A program made the position numbers and the translations under genes. Below the pieces are notes generated by a model. It made no database searches and was not told the origin of the DNA. It saw nothing but the letters and a program-made list of their open reading frames with translations. A stretch of 47,680 nt of DNA from an uncultured Oceanospirillaceae bacterium (GTDB taxonomy: Bacteria; Pseudomonadota; Gammaproteobacteria; Pseudomonadales; Balneatricaceae), in contig CAKZPE010000059.1 in assembly GCA_937138495.1 (NCBI GenBank), forward strand, positions 1 to 47,680, given 5' to 3'. Below, in pieces: positions 24,944 to 33,851 of the stretch; the stretch's first letter is position 1, and each line of letters begins with the position of its first letter.

Positions 24944-25270
24944 ATGATGAAAGGTGGAATGGGCAACCTGATGAAGCAGGCCCAGAAAATGCAGGAAGAG
25001 CTGCAAAAAGCCCAGGAAGAAGCTGCCAAAGCGGAAGTGAATGGTGAGTCCGGTGCCGGTATGGTTAAGATCGTTATGAATGGTCGTCATGATGTAAAGC
25101 GCGTTGACATCGATGACAGCCTGATGACTGAAGATAAAGAGATTCTGGAAGACCTGATTGCGGCTGCGGTAAATGATGCGGTGCGTAAAGTTGAATCTGC
25201 CAGCCAGGAAAGAATGGCGAAAGTAACCGGTGGCATGGGTATGCCGCCAGGTTTTAATATGCCGTTCTAA
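24944..25270 (+). CDS. ybaB: YbaB/EbfC nucleoid-associated protein
   Basis: Small DNA-binding dimer, 108 aa, of the YbaB/EbfC family, which binds DNA with little sequence preference and is linked to recombination repair by its constant place between dnaX and recR. The sequence shows the Met/Gly-rich start ([20 protein letters not shown]), the Gln/Lys/Glu-rich helix, the central beta segment [16 protein letters not shown] and the MPPGF tail. Length is normal. It is separated by 9 bases from recR, so the two are co-transcribed. Confidence 0.95.
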   Translation: MMKGGMGNLMKQAQKMQEELQKAQEEAAKAEVNGESGAGMVKIVMNGRHDVKRVDIDDSLMTEDKEILEDLIAAAVNDAVRKVESASQERMAKVTGGMGMPPGFNMPF

Positions 25271-25279
25271 GGGGCACTT

Positions 25280-25879
25280 ATGTCATTCAGTCCGTTGATC
25301 CAGTCGCTGGTGGAAGCATTTCGCTGTTTGCCAGGGGTCGGGCCGAAAACCGCTCAGCGTATGGCGTTTCATATGCTCGAGCGTGACCGCGAAGGCGGTA
25401 TTAAATTGTCGGAAACGTTACAGCAGGCAATTGAAAACGTAGGCCGCTGTAGCCGTTGCCGGACATTGTCTGAGCATGAGTTGTGTGAGATTTGTGATGA
25501 CAGCAGCCGTGACAGCAGCAAGCTCTGTATCCTTGAAACGCCTGTAGATGTGTTAGCGGTTGAGCAGACTGGCGGTTTTAACGGTCAGTACTTTGTGTTG
25601 ATGGGGCATTTGTCTCCGATTGATGGCATTGGCCCTCAGGATTTAGGGCTTGATGTGTTACTGGAGCAAATCGATGGTGCCGGGATTGAAGAAATTATTC
25701 TGGCAACCAATCCAACGGTTGAAGGCGAAGCGACTGCTCACTATATCGCTGAGCAGGTTAAGGATATGGGCATGAAGGTAACCCGTATAGCCCATGGAGT
25801 ACCGGTGGGTGGTGAGCTTGAGTTTGTTGATGGCGGTACGTTGGCGCATGCCCTTGCCGGTCGTCGCTCGCTTCTCTGA
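25280..25879 (+). CDS. recR: recombination mediator RecR
   Basis: With RecF and RecO it loads RecA onto gapped single-stranded DNA. The 199-aa protein has the helix-hairpin-helix [15 protein letters not shown] (residues 16-32), the four-Cys zinc finger ([16 protein letters not shown], about 57-72) and a Toprim domain (about 80-175) with [15 protein letters not shown] and [18 protein letters not shown]. Length and all motifs are standard. The ribosome site AAGGGG lies 7 bases before the ATG. Confidence 0.97.
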   Translation: MSFSPLIQSLVEAFRCLPGVGPKTAQRMAFHMLERDREGGIKLSETLQQAIENVGRCSRCRTLSEHELCEICDDSSRDSSKLCILETPVDVLAVEQTGGFNGQYFVLMGHLSPIDGIGPQDLGLDVLLEQIDGAGIEEIILATNPTVEGEATAHYIAEQVKDMGMKVTRIAHGVPVGGELEFVDGGTLAHALAGRRSLL

Positions 25880-25902
25880 TTAGCTTTGCGCAGGAACTGT
25901 TT

Positions 25903-27078
25903 ATGAATGCTGGAAGTGCAGCGTCTTATGATTATTTAGCCCTTCAGGAAGCGGCGAAAACGCCGGTCTGGATTCGCTCTGATGAAGAACTGGCCAGGTA
26001 TTGTCAGCATTGGCTGACATTGCCGTTGATTGCGCTGGATACTGAATTTATCCGGGTGGATACTTTTTACCCACTGCCGGGGTTGATTCAGGTGGCGGAC
26101 GATCAACACTGTTATTTGCTGGATCCTTTGACACTGGAGAACTATCAGCCCCTGGTTGAAGTATTCCGGGCGGAGTCCGTGCTGAAAGTTCTGCATGCCT
26201 GTAATGAAGATTTAGAGCTGTTCCTCTATATGCTGGGAGAAATACCTTCGCCGGTATTTGATACACAGGTTGCTGCTGGCTTCCTTGGCTGGGGGTTTTC
26301 AATGGGATATCAGCGCATTGTTGAGCATGCGCTGGGGATTGCAATTGGCAAAGGCGAAACCCGTTCTGACTGGTTGCAGCGGCCGCTGACTCCGGCACAG
26401 GAACACTATGCCACGCTGGATGTAGCTTATTTACCTGCTTTGTATCTCAGGCAAAAAGAAGCGCTTGATGTTAGGGGGATGACACCTTGGGCCGAAGATG
26501 AGTTGCAGGTACTGCTGTCGAACATCCCTGATCAGGATCCGGACGGCGTGCAATACTATAAACGTTTCAGCCAGGCCTGGAAGCTACCCGCTGAAAAGTT
26601 GGCGGCCCTTCGGGATCTGACTGCCTGGCGTGAGCGGGTATGCCGTCAGCGTGATGTGCCCCGAAACCGGGTGCTCAGAAATCAGGCGCTTATTGATATT
26701 GTCTATAAATGGCCAGCTTCTGAGCAGGCGTTGTCGCAGGTTGAGGATATCCATCCCCGTGCGGTGCGTCAGGATGGCGCGACAATACTGAGTTATTTGA
26801 AAATGGCGAAGGATTCTGCCGCGGCTAATCCACCGGAGTCCATTGTTCAGCCTTTGAGTTATGACTGGAATAAGCCACTTAAGCAGCTCAAGGCATTGGC
26901 CCGGGAAAAAGCGGCTGACCTGGATATGGCGCCGGAAGTGCTGTTGCGTAAGAAGGATCTGGATGCGCTGATCCGAACCGGTGAACAGGGTGAGTATAGT
27001 TTGCCGGAAAGTTTAAGTGGTTGGCGAAAATCGGTAATTGGCGATGCGCTGGTTGCTAAACTGAAAGAAATTGCATAA
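25903..27078 (+). CDS. rnd: ribonuclease D
   Basis: 3'-5' exoribonuclease that trims tRNA and other small RNA precursors. The DEDD catalytic motifs are visible: DTEFIRVDTFYP (motif I, about residue 46), LHACNEDLELF (motif II) and HYATLDVAYLPALY (motif III, with Tyr and Asp). One or two HRDC-type helical domains follow (about 215-385), as in the E. coli enzyme. The length of 391 aa is close to the usual. It lies 23 bases after recR and before ycgL, a common order in Pseudomonas-like genomes. Confidence 0.95.
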   Translation: MNAGSAASYDYLALQEAAKTPVWIRSDEELARYCQHWLTLPLIALDTEFIRVDTFYPLPGLIQVADDQHCYLLDPLTLENYQPLVEVFRAESVLKVLHACNEDLELFLYMLGEIPSPVFDTQVAAGFLGWGFSMGYQRIVEHALGIAIGKGETRSDWLQRPLTPAQEHYATLDVAYLPALYLRQKEALDVRGMTPWAEDELQVLLSNIPDQDPDGVQYYKRFSQAWKLPAEKLAALRDLTAWRERVCRQRDVPRNRVLRNQALIDIVYKWPASEQALSQVEDIHPRAVRQDGATILSYLKMAKDSAAANPPESIVQPLSYDWNKPLKQLKALAREKAADLDMAPEVLLRKKDLDALIRTGEQGEYSLPESLSGWRKSVIGDALVAKLKEIA

Positions 27079-27111
27079 TACGGTCTGTTTGCTGGCCGAC
27101 CCGGAATACTT

Positions 27112-27402
27112 ATGAAAAAAATCTGTAGTGTTTTTAAAAGTTCCAAAAAGGATGAAATGTACCTGTATGTCGATAAGCAGGAGCAGCTTACCCGTGTGCC
27201 GGATGCACTGAAAACGATGTTTGGCACCCCGTTGCATGTATTCGATATGCTGATTACGCCGGAAAAGAAAATGGCCCGTGCAGAAGCGGCTCAGGTGCTG
27301 AGTGATATTCAGGAAAAAGGTTTTTTCCTGCAAATGCCGCCGGCGAAAGAGGATTACATGCTGGATCTGCATGTTGACCGGCCGGAAACCGGAGTGCGCT
27401 GA
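27112..27402 (+). CDS. ycgL: YcgL domain protein (UPF0745)
   Basis: 96-aa protein of the YcgL family, a small alpha/beta fold of unknown biochemical function. Family features are MKKICSVFKSSKKDEMYLYV at the N-terminus, the RVPDAL segment, and the C-terminal GFFLQMPP. It is nearly always placed after rnd and before ycgN, as here. Its TGA stop overlaps the ycgN start (TGATG), so the two are translationally coupled. Confidence 0.93.
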   Translation: MKKICSVFKSSKKDEMYLYVDKQEQLTRVPDALKTMFGTPLHVFDMLITPEKKMARAEAAQVLSDIQEKGFFLQMPPAKEDYMLDLHVDRPETGVR

Positions 27403-27854
27403 TGGCTGCCGAAGTCTTCTGGCGTTCCACACCGCTGGAAGAGATGTCTGAAAGCCAGTGGGAGTCTCTGTGTGATGGTTGTGCCTTATGCTGCCTGCAT
27501 AAGGTTGAAGATGAAGAGACAGAACAGGTCTATTACACCAGTGTTGTTTGTCATCTTCTTGACCTGGAAAATATGTTTTGTACTGAGTACGAAAAGCGCT
27601 GTTCGCTGGTTCCACAGTGCGTGAAGCTCCGCCCTGAAGATGTTGAGGAGTTTCACTGGTTGCCCCGTACCTGTACTTACCGTCTGATTTATGAAGGTAA
27701 AGATCTGCCGGACTGGCACCCGCTGATTACCGGGCGTCGGGAATCTGTTAAGCAGGCGGGTGCGTCAGTGGTCAGCTGGTTTGAAGTAACTGATGATCAG
27801 TTAGCTGAAGAAGATTACATTGATTACGTAATCGAATCCGGTGGCCCGGCCTAG
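27402..27854 (+). CDS. ycgN: YcgN, UPF0260 cysteine-cluster protein
   Basis: 150-aa member of the UPF0260/YkgJ-type family with conserved cysteines thought to bind zinc or iron. Visible are CDGCALCCLHK near residues 27-35, then VVCHLLDL, CTEYEKRCSLVPQC and RTCTYRL, followed by the family motif DWHPLITG. The function is unknown, but linkage to rnd-ycgL is widely conserved. It is coupled to ycgL through a 1-base overlap. A hairpin starting inside its last codons probably ends the operon. Confidence 0.93.
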   Translation: MAAEVFWRSTPLEEMSESQWESLCDGCALCCLHKVEDEETEQVYYTSVVCHLLDLENMFCTEYEKRCSLVPQCVKLRPEDVEEFHWLPRTCTYRLIYEGKDLPDWHPLITGRRESVKQAGASVVSWFEVTDDQLAEEDYIDYVIESGGPA

Positions 27855-27875
27855 CGGCCACCGTTTCCCCTTTTG
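27839..27875 (+). terminator. terminator after ycgN
   Basis: CGGTGGCC (27839-27846) pairs with GGCCACCG (27856-27863), a perfect 8-bp GC-rich stem with a 9-nt loop that contains the ycgN stop. It is followed by a pyrimidine run, TTTCCCCTTTT. Confidence 0.65.
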
Positions 27876-27956
27876 TTGTTTCCCTGCTATAAGCTGTTAC
27901 GGGCTTAGTGGCGTTCATTGCGTGTGTTCCCAGGATATAAAATACAGGAGTTTGTG

Positions 27957-29609
27957 ATGCTCAGATTAAAAGCTGTAACAGTGTCAGTATTGGCTTCAGT
28001 GCTGCTATCAGGTTGTTCATTTTTACAGACGGGTGAAGCACCCCGCTGGCAGGCCGGTAAAGAATACCGGCTGACGGTATTGCACACTAATGATCATCAT
28101 GGTCGTTTCTGGCCGAACCGTCATGGTGAATATGGCATGGCGGCACGTAAGACGCTGATTGATCAGATCCGTGCCGAAGTGGCTGCTGAAGGTGGTGAGC
28201 TGTTGTTGCTTTCCGGTGGTGATATTAACACCGGTGTACCTGAGTCAGATTTACAGAATGCTGAACCGGATTTTAAAGGCATGAGCCGAATTGGCTATGA
28301 TGCTATGGCGGTTGGCAATCATGAGTTCGATAACCCTCTGAGTGTGGTGCGGGAACAGCAGCGCTGGGCAGATTTTCCGTTTCTGGCGGCCAATATTTAT
28401 GAGCAGGACAGCGGTGAACGGTTATTCGAGCCGTACCGTATTTTTACCCGTGGGGATCTGAAAGTTGCTGTTATCGGTTTGACCACAAAAGATACCGCTA
28501 AGCTGGGTAATCCCGAATTTATCAGTGAAATCAATTTTACCGACCCGGTAGAAGAAGCTGCGGCGCTGGTACCTGAATTGCGGGAAGATGCTGATATTGT
28601 CATTGCTGCGACCCATATGGGACATTACGCCGATGCCGCTTACGGCATTAATGCGCCGGGGGATGTCACGATGGCCCGTCAGGTGGACGGTCTGGATATG
28701 ATCATCGGCGGGCATTCTCAGGATCCGGTTTGTATTGATGCAGAAGGCAGGGCCGTGACAGGGTACCGCGCGGGGCAGGCCTGTATGCCGGACGTTCAGA
28801 ATGGCACCCTGATCATGCAGGCCCATGAGTGGGGGAAGTATGTAGGGCGGGCAGACCTGGTATTTAAAGACGGGGAATTGCACTTACAGCGTTATGCGCT
28901 TATCCCGGTGAATCTGAAGAAAAAGGTGAAGGGCGCTGACGGTAAAAAAGTCCGGGTGCTGGTTGCGGATGAAATCGCAGAAGATGCCGTACTTAAATCA
29001 TTCCTGAAACCTTATCAGGAACAGGGGCAGACGCAGTTACAGGTTCAGATTGGTGAGGTAGACGCTAAACTGGAAGGGGACCGTGATGTTATCCGGTTCC
29101 GGCCAACGAATCTTGGTGTATTAATTGCCCGGGCACAAATGGATAAAACCCAGGCGGATCTGGCTGTGATGAATTCCGGCGGTGTGCGGGACAGTATTGC
29201 TGCCGGTGCGGTTACCTATAAAGATGTGTTGAAGGTGCAGCCATTTGCAAACTCGGTTGCTTTTGTTGAGTTAAGCGGGGAAGAGTTACTGGCGTATCTT
29301 CAGGCGGTTGCGGAAAAGCCTGTGGACAGTGGGGCCTTTGCGCAGTTTGCCGGTGTCCGGTTAGAAGTGGTAAACGGTAAGCTGGGTAATGTTTTGGTAG
29401 CCGGTAAGGCGGTTGACCTTGCGGAAACATACCGGGTGGCTATTAACAGCTATATTGCTTCAGGCGGCGACGGTTATCCGAAGGTGGATACGCATCCGGG
29501 GTATGTGAATACCGGCTTTGTAGATGCAGAGGTATTACGTGCCTATGTTCAGGATAACAGCCCTTTAAAAGCCGCTGATTTTGAATCGGCAGAGATTATT
29601 CGGCGTTAG
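27957..29609 (+). CDS. lipoprotein 5'-nucleotidase / UshA-like metallophosphoesterase (550 aa)
   Basis: Probably hydrolyses nucleotides (and perhaps UDP-sugars) outside the cytoplasm. A lipoprotein signal (LLSGC, Cys20) precedes a metallophosphoesterase domain with the ligand motifs LHTNDHHGRF, SGGDINTG, GNHEFD and ATHMGH with GGHSQDP. A 5'-nucleotidase C-terminal domain (about 345-545) follows, with NSGGVRDSI, FANSVAFVELSGEEL and the substrate-binding YIASGGDGYP. I start at ATG 27957, which has AGGAG 6 bases upstream and gives a proper signal peptide; an upstream ATG at 27918 would bury it. The lipid anchor differs from soluble E. coli UshA. It is a single-gene unit after the ycgN terminator. 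Confidence 0.9.
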   Translation: MLRLKAVTVSVLASVLLSGCSFLQTGEAPRWQAGKEYRLTVLHTNDHHGRFWPNRHGEYGMAARKTLIDQIRAEVAAEGGELLLLSGGDINTGVPESDLQNAEPDFKGMSRIGYDAMAVGNHEFDNPLSVVREQQRWADFPFLAANIYEQDSGERLFEPYRIFTRGDLKVAVIGLTTKDTAKLGNPEFISEINFTDPVEEAAALVPELREDADIVIAATHMGHYADAAYGINAPGDVTMARQVDGLDMIIGGHSQDPVCIDAEGRAVTGYRAGQACMPDVQNGTLIMQAHEWGKYVGRADLVFKDGELHLQRYALIPVNLKKKVKGADGKKVRVLVADEIAEDAVLKSFLKPYQEQGQTQLQVQIGEVDAKLEGDRDVIRFRPTNLGVLIARAQMDKTQADLAVMNSGGVRDSIAAGAVTYKDVLKVQPFANSVAFVELSGEELLAYLQAVAEKPVDSGAFAQFAGVRLEVVNGKLGNVLVAGKAVDLAETYRVAINSYIASGGDGYPKVDTHPGYVNTGFVDAEVLRAYVQDNSPLKAADFESAEIIRR

Positions 29610-29731
29610 ACCGGTAGGCGGTGCGTTCAGCTTTGTTTCAGTTTGCGGTTCTAATGTGCAATATCTGAAGCGGGCTGAACCAGAGTGTTGGGCTGGCAGA
29701 ATAAGAAATATGACTTTTCTGAGGAGCAAGC

Positions 29732-30853
29732 GTGAGCGTACAGCAGAAAAAACTGGTGGCTTTTGCCCAGGCAACTACATCCGATATTCCGCTGAATATT
29801 GCTGCGTTACCCCGAAAACCGGGGCGCTCAGAGTCGGTATTGGATGTAGCGATTACAGATGCCATCCTTAAGGAACGCCTGGATGCTGTTATCGCTGTGC
29901 TGGTGGCTGCAGGTCCTCATGAAAGTGTGTATGAATACCGGGAAAAAGAAGAGATTCCCGAATTTGAAACGCTGCGTGAACAGCTGGACGCGTTATTCCT
30001 CAATAATGGTGTTTCTCCGGAAAAAGGCCTCGAAACGCTTATTTATGCCTGGCAGCATGCCCGGGGCAGCCGTAAGTCGGGTCCGGAGCTGCTTCGCAGT
30101 ATTGATGATCTGCCGCCTGCTTCGCGTCTTAATCTTTCCCTGTATATTGCGGGCATCGCAACCCGGCTGATCAATGACAGTACTCTTGTGGGGCAGTCGT
30201 ATATTTCAGAGGACGCGAATACCTTATTGCTTGAGCTGTTCTATTCAGAGATTGCTGCCTGTCGGACGCTGGACGTTGACGAGTCTGATCTGGCTGCGCT
30301 GCTGGTGTATGTGTCCCGGTTACAGCTTGCTTTTGATCATCATCGTCAGGCGGCGCTGACACTGCTGGCCTGTCTGGAGCTGTCTCTGAGCAGTAATACT
30401 TATGAAATGTCGACTCTGTTTGGTTTCAGTGCCTGCCGGGCATCGGTGGTTGAAGATATTGGTGTGGCGCTGAGTTACATCGGTATGGAGCCTTCAGCCA
30501 TAGAGTGTTTTGCTCAGGCATTCGAGATGTATAAGCATGGCTTTGGTAACCGTTACCGGCTGAACCTGGTGACGACTGAGTCATTGTTTACGGTGGCGAC
30601 TCTGCATGCGTCCATTGATCAGACAGAGCAGGCTGTGGCCCGTTACAGTCAATATCTGGATGTTACTAAGCCTCTGATTCACAGTGATTTTCTGAATAAA
30701 AACGAACAGCTGTGGACTAAGCGTGAGCATGCTTCACATTATGTGATGGAAAATAGCCAGCCGCAGCCGGATAAGACTCAGCCGTGTTTGTGCGGCAGCG
30801 GAGGCCGTTATCTGGATTGCTGCTTTGACCTACATGTGGATGATGCGGTTTAA
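29732..30853 (+). CDS. unknown protein with C-terminal SEC-C zinc motif (373 aa)
   Basis: The body (1-340) is helical and may contain TPR-like repeats (for example the ECFAQAFEMYKHGFGNRYR and AVARYSQYLDV segments). The last 30 residues hold a SEC-C motif, PCLCGSGGRYLDCCFDLH, the zinc-binding tag first seen at the C-terminus of SecA and often found on proteins that touch the ribosome or other partners. The start is a GTG with GAGGAG at 29721-29726. The function is unknown. No operon partner is obvious. Confidence 0.75.
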   Translation: MSVQQKKLVAFAQATTSDIPLNIAALPRKPGRSESVLDVAITDAILKERLDAVIAVLVAAGPHESVYEYREKEEIPEFETLREQLDALFLNNGVSPEKGLETLIYAWQHARGSRKSGPELLRSIDDLPPASRLNLSLYIAGIATRLINDSTLVGQSYISEDANTLLLELFYSEIAACRTLDVDESDLAALLVYVSRLQLAFDHHRQAALTLLACLELSLSSNTYEMSTLFGFSACRASVVEDIGVALSYIGMEPSAIECFAQAFEMYKHGFGNRYRLNLVTTESLFTVATLHASIDQTEQAVARYSQYLDVTKPLIHSDFLNKNEQLWTKREHASHYVMENSQPQPDKTQPCLCGSGGRYLDCCFDLHVDDAV

Positions 30854-30917
30854 GGCGAACTTTATCTGCAAAAATACCACTATTAATTTTATTCAATAAA
30901 ATCTGAAAATATTGAGT

Positions 30918-30946
30918 TTTACTAATTTTAATTCTGTTCTTATGAT
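30918..30946 (+). promoter_or_regulatory. candidate promoter of the 205-aa gene
   Basis: TTTACT (30918-30923), a 17-bp spacer and TATGAT (30941-30946) lie in an AT-rich stretch 66 bp before the start codon. Confidence 0.45.
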
Positions 30947-31011
30947 GTCTCCACCTTAAGCGCTGTATTGCATTTTCGCGATACCGCCTGATAAAACAGA
31001 GGAGAGACATC

Positions 31012-31629
31012 ATGAGTCTTCAAAAGCGTGATCTTCAAACCCGTTTAGCATCCCAGGGAGTATTGACTGCATCCCGTGTCGCTTGCAGCGATGTGCAAGC
31101 GGTTACGCTGATGGCTCAGGGTGAAAAATTAGACCTCTTAGTTGAAGAGTATGCTAAGCAAGTTGACTTGCAGGCGGATGTGGTAGAAAGCAGTCATGCC
31201 TTCAGTTCTCAGGCGAATGATTTTGCGCTTGCTTCATTACGTGCTGCCCGCAGGGTGGCAAACGAAGCGGCAGAGCCATTACTGGTGGCCGCTGAGTTGA
31301 ACGGGGTGGATCTGAATGATTATTCTGCTGTGCTGCAGCAGGTGACGACCGAAGGAGCGGACTTTGTAATTCAGAGCTGTCTGCAGAGTAAAGATGCGGC
31401 GCTTTCGTTTCTGAAGGCTGCGGCAAAAGCAGGTGTGCCGGCGGTATTGAGTTTGGATCAGGCGGCAGTTGTGGCCAGCGGAGAATCGGCAGTGGAGTTG
31501 GCTCAGACGCTCTATCAGGCGGGGGCTGCGGCAGTCGGTGTGGTTGGCTACATTGGTCCGCAAAATACTGAAGCCGTAAGTGGTCATTACTGGATTACAG
31601 ATAAGCGTGGCTCATTGTACATTCATTAA
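31012..31629 (+). CDS. unknown soluble protein (205 aa)
   Basis: I do not recognise this protein with certainty. It is cytoplasmic, rich in Ala, Val, Gln and Leu. The middle region (PLLVAAELNGVDLNDYSAVL, then GADFVIQSCLQSKDAALSFL, GVPAVLSLDQ and AGAAAVGVVGYIGPQN) recalls part of a beta/alpha barrel such as homocysteine S-methyltransferases, but the catalytic cysteines of that family are missing. A good ribosome site (GAGGAG) precedes the ATG and a strong terminator follows, so it is a one-gene unit. Codon use is like that of the core genes around it. Confidence 0.6.
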   Translation: MSLQKRDLQTRLASQGVLTASRVACSDVQAVTLMAQGEKLDLLVEEYAKQVDLQADVVESSHAFSSQANDFALASLRAARRVANEAAEPLLVAAELNGVDLNDYSAVLQQVTTEGADFVIQSCLQSKDAALSFLKAAAKAGVPAVLSLDQAAVVASGESAVELAQTLYQAGAAAVGVVGYIGPQNTEAVSGHYWITDKRGSLYIH

Positions 31630-31644
31630 GCGTACGGTGTGTTC

Positions 31645-31675
31645 AAAAAACGGAGGCAACTGCCTCCGTTTTTTT
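31645..31675. terminator. strong intrinsic terminator
   Basis: CGGAGGC and GCCTCCG form a perfect 7-bp stem with a 4-nt loop (31651-31668), flanked by six A and seven T. It should work in both directions and insulates the dcw promoter. Confidence 0.93.
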
Positions 31676-31957
31676 ATATATATTGAGCTGGCACTATCAA
31701 AAAAATTCAAGTCTGTTCTGGCTGGCAAGTGTCTGCTGTCGTCGCCTCATGTGTTAAAATCTGCACCTCCTGACAGTATGTATCCGGATGGCGGTTTGAT
31801 TTTCAGGTTGTAGATTTCTTCTCATTTCAGGTTGTTTATACAGCCCTGATTCAGTTTTATCTCTTCTGACTTATTGCTCTGTTTTTATTGTCCCAGACTG
31901 GCTGCAAGGCCTTCGAATATCTGGTCTTGACGATTGCCCAAAATCTGTTTTACGGCC
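31676..31957. other. gene-free stretch upstream of the dcw promoter
   Basis: The 282 bases between the terminator and the promoter show no credible gene. rnpB, which lies directly before mraZ in Pseudomonas, is not here. Confidence 0.5.
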
Positions 31958-31986
31958 TTGCAAAAGCCGGGGTTAATTTCTATAGT
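31958..31986 (+). promoter_or_regulatory. sigma-70 promoter of the dcw cluster
   Basis: TTGCAA (31958-31963), a 17-bp spacer and TATAGT (31981-31986), immediately followed by the MraZ boxes. The position matches the mraZ promoter of other proteobacteria. Confidence 0.75.
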
Positions 31987-31994
31987 GTGGCTTA

Positions 31995-32041
31995 GTGGGT
32001 AAATGTGGGTAAAAGTGGAGCAAAGGGGAATTAAAGTGGAA
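31995..32041 (+). promoter_or_regulatory. MraZ binding boxes
   Basis: GTGGG at 31995 and 32005, then GTGGA at 32015 and a GGGGA box at about 32025, spaced every 10 bp; one more GTGGA follows near 32036. MraZ is known to bind direct TGGGN repeats with 5-bp spacers and to repress its own operon. The array lies between the -10 box and the mraZ start. Confidence 0.8.
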
Positions 32042-32049
32042 GTCAGGGT

Positions 32050-32505
32050 ATGTTCCGGGGTGTAAACCCGATAAATCTTGATGCCAAGGGCCGTATGGCC
32101 ATACCGGCACGCTACCGTGAGGCTATCTCAGGGTTCTGTGCTGGCCAGCTGGTCGCCACTATTGATACCGAAGACCGTTGCCTGTTGCTTTATCCACTTT
32201 CCGAATGGGAAGAAATCCAGGAAAAGATTGAAGCCCTTCCCAGTTTTAATAAACAAGCTCGCCGAATTCAGCGTTTACTGATTGGTCATGCGACGGATCT
32301 GGAGATGGACAATAACGGGCGGTTGCTATTGCCGGCACCGTTACGTGATTACGCTGAGCTGGAAAAGAAAATCATCCTGCTAGGGCAGGGGAATAAGTTC
32401 GAGATCTGGAGTGAAGATCGTTGGAACAGTACCCGGGATGATTACCTGAATGATGATGACGGCAGTCTGGAATTGCCGGACGATTTACAAAATTTATCGC
32501 TTTAA
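32050..32505 (+). CDS. mraZ: transcriptional regulator MraZ
   Basis: AbrB-like DNA-binding protein, 151 aa, with two repeated MraZ domains: FRGVNPINLDAKGRMAIPARYR (residues 2-23) and ATDLEMDNNGRLLLPAPLRDY (about 78-98). It forms ring-like oligomers and represses the dcw operon by binding the boxes upstream. It is the first gene of the cluster, 39 bases before the chosen rsmH start. Length is normal. Confidence 0.97.
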   Translation: MFRGVNPINLDAKGRMAIPARYREAISGFCAGQLVATIDTEDRCLLLYPLSEWEEIQEKIEALPSFNKQARRIQRLLIGHATDLEMDNNGRLLLPAPLRDYAELEKKIILLGQGNKFEIWSEDRWNSTRDDYLNDDDGSLELPDDLQNLSL

Positions 32506-32544
32506 GCCGTGACGGCTGATTGAAACCATTGGGGGTCAGTGCAC

Positions 32545-33483
32545 ATGAGTGCAGAATATCAACACATTACAGTACTGCTGAATGAGGCTGTCGATACCCT
32601 TGTTGGTGACGGAGATGGTTTTTATATAGACGGTACCTTCGGGCGGGGTGGTCATTCCGCACTGGTACTTGAACGCCTGACGCCGCAGGGCAAGTTACTG
32701 GCCATAGATAAAGATCCTGAAGCAATTGCCTGTGCGGAACAGCGATTTGCAACAGAGCCGCGCTTCGATATCGAGCGCGGTTCTTTCGCTCAGCTACAGG
32801 CGTTTGTAGAAGCCCGTGGGCTGTCAGGTCAGCTGGACGGTGTACTGCTGGATTTGGGGGTTTCGTCTCCGCAGCTGGATGATCCAAACCGTGGTTTTAG
32901 CTTTATGGCAGATGGCCCACTGGATATGCGTATGAACCCGGATGTGGGCGAAAGCGCTGCCGAGTGGCTGACTCATGCGACTGAAGCTGAAATTGCTGAT
33001 GTGCTGTATACCTATGGTGAAGAGCGTCACGGACGTCGTATGGCACGTGCAATCCTCGCTGCTCAGGCTGAAGAACCGATTACCACGACTGGCCGTCTGG
33101 CAAAGGTCATTGCTGAAGCAAATCCTTCCTGGGAAAAGGGTAAAAATCCTGCGACCCGGGCATTTCAGGGGATTCGTATTTTCATTAACCGCGAACTGGA
33201 AGATCTGGAGTCCTGTCTTGAACAGGCGCTGGAAATGCTGAAGGTGGGTGGGCGTTTAGTTGTCATCAGTTTTCATTCTCTGGAAGACCGGATTGTTAAA
33301 CGCTTTATTCGTCATCATGTTAAAGGCGATGAGCACCTTCCGCCGGGTATCCCGTTCACGGATGACATGCTTAATAAGCGTCTGAAAGCGGTAACCAAAG
33401 CGGTTAAGGCGAGTCGGAAGGAAGTGGATGATAACCCGCGTTCACGCAGTGCTGTTATGCGTGCGGCGGTGAAACTGAAGTGA
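32545..33483 (+). CDS. rsmH: 16S rRNA (cytosine-1402-N4)-methyltransferase RsmH
   Basis: Also called MraW. It methylates N4 of C1402 in the ribosomal P site using S-adenosylmethionine. Visible are the SAM-binding motif DGTFGRGGHSALVLE, the motif GVLLDLGVSSPQLDDPNRGFSF and the C-terminal VISFHSLEDRIVKRF and PRSRSAVMR. The length of 312 aa is normal. I start at ATG 32545 (MSAEYQHITVLLNEAV), as GGGGG lies at 32530-32534; a GTG two codons earlier is in frame. It overlaps ftsL by 4 bases. Confidence 0.97.
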   Translation: MSAEYQHITVLLNEAVDTLVGDGDGFYIDGTFGRGGHSALVLERLTPQGKLLAIDKDPEAIACAEQRFATEPRFDIERGSFAQLQAFVEARGLSGQLDGVLLDLGVSSPQLDDPNRGFSFMADGPLDMRMNPDVGESAAEWLTHATEAEIADVLYTYGEERHGRRMARAILAAQAEEPITTTGRLAKVIAEANPSWEKGKNPATRAFQGIRIFINRELEDLESCLEQALEMLKVGGRLVVISFHSLEDRIVKRFIRHHVKGDEHLPPGIPFTDDMLNKRLKAVTKAVKASRKEVDDNPRSRSAVMRAAVKLK

Positions 33484-33851
33484 AAGTAAGCTGGCCGGCC
33501 TGGTTGCAGTCAGGGGCTGCGACTGTGAGTGATATGCAGGGTGATGGTGATTGCCCCGCGGAGATGCTTAAGGCCAGCGATCTGTATGTGAAAGCAGTGA
33601 TTTTGCTGGTGCTGGTGAGCAGCATTGTTATTTCAGCCCTGGTGGTGATTTTTTCTGCTTACCAGTATCGGTTGAACTTTAATCATCAGCAGCAACTGGT
33701 ACAGCAGTGGGATGAGCTGCAGGTTGAGTGGGGGCAGTTACTGCTGGAACAGGGTGCGTTAGCGTCAAACAGCCGGGTAGAGAACCTGGCTACGAAAAAA
33801 CTGGAAATGCAAATACCGGCAAGAATAGAGGTGATACGCGATGAGCGCTAA
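33480..33851 (+). CDS. ftsL: cell division protein FtsL
   Basis: Bitopic inner-membrane protein of the divisome that pairs with FtsB and FtsQ to activate FtsW-FtsI. A cytoplasmic tail (1-35), one membrane helix (about 38-60, AVILLVLVSSIVISALVVIF) and a periplasmic coiled coil (65-110) with the typical EWGQLLLEQGALASNSRVENLA can be seen. The GTG start overlaps the rsmH stop (GTGA); an internal ATG at 33534 would also keep the membrane helix. It overlaps ftsI by 11 bases. FtsL is poorly conserved, so the call rests on place and topology. Confidence 0.93.
   Translation: MKVSWPAWLQSGAATVSDMQGDGDCPAEMLKASDLYVKAVILLVLVSSIVISALVVIFSAYQYRLNFNHQQQLVQQWDELQVEWGQLLLEQGALASNSRVENLATKKLEMQIPARIEVIRDER

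Noticed and set aside
31676..32049. Possible rnpB before mraZ, as in Pseudomonas
   Set aside because: None of the conserved RNase P RNA segments occurs here; only a promoter and MraZ boxes were found.
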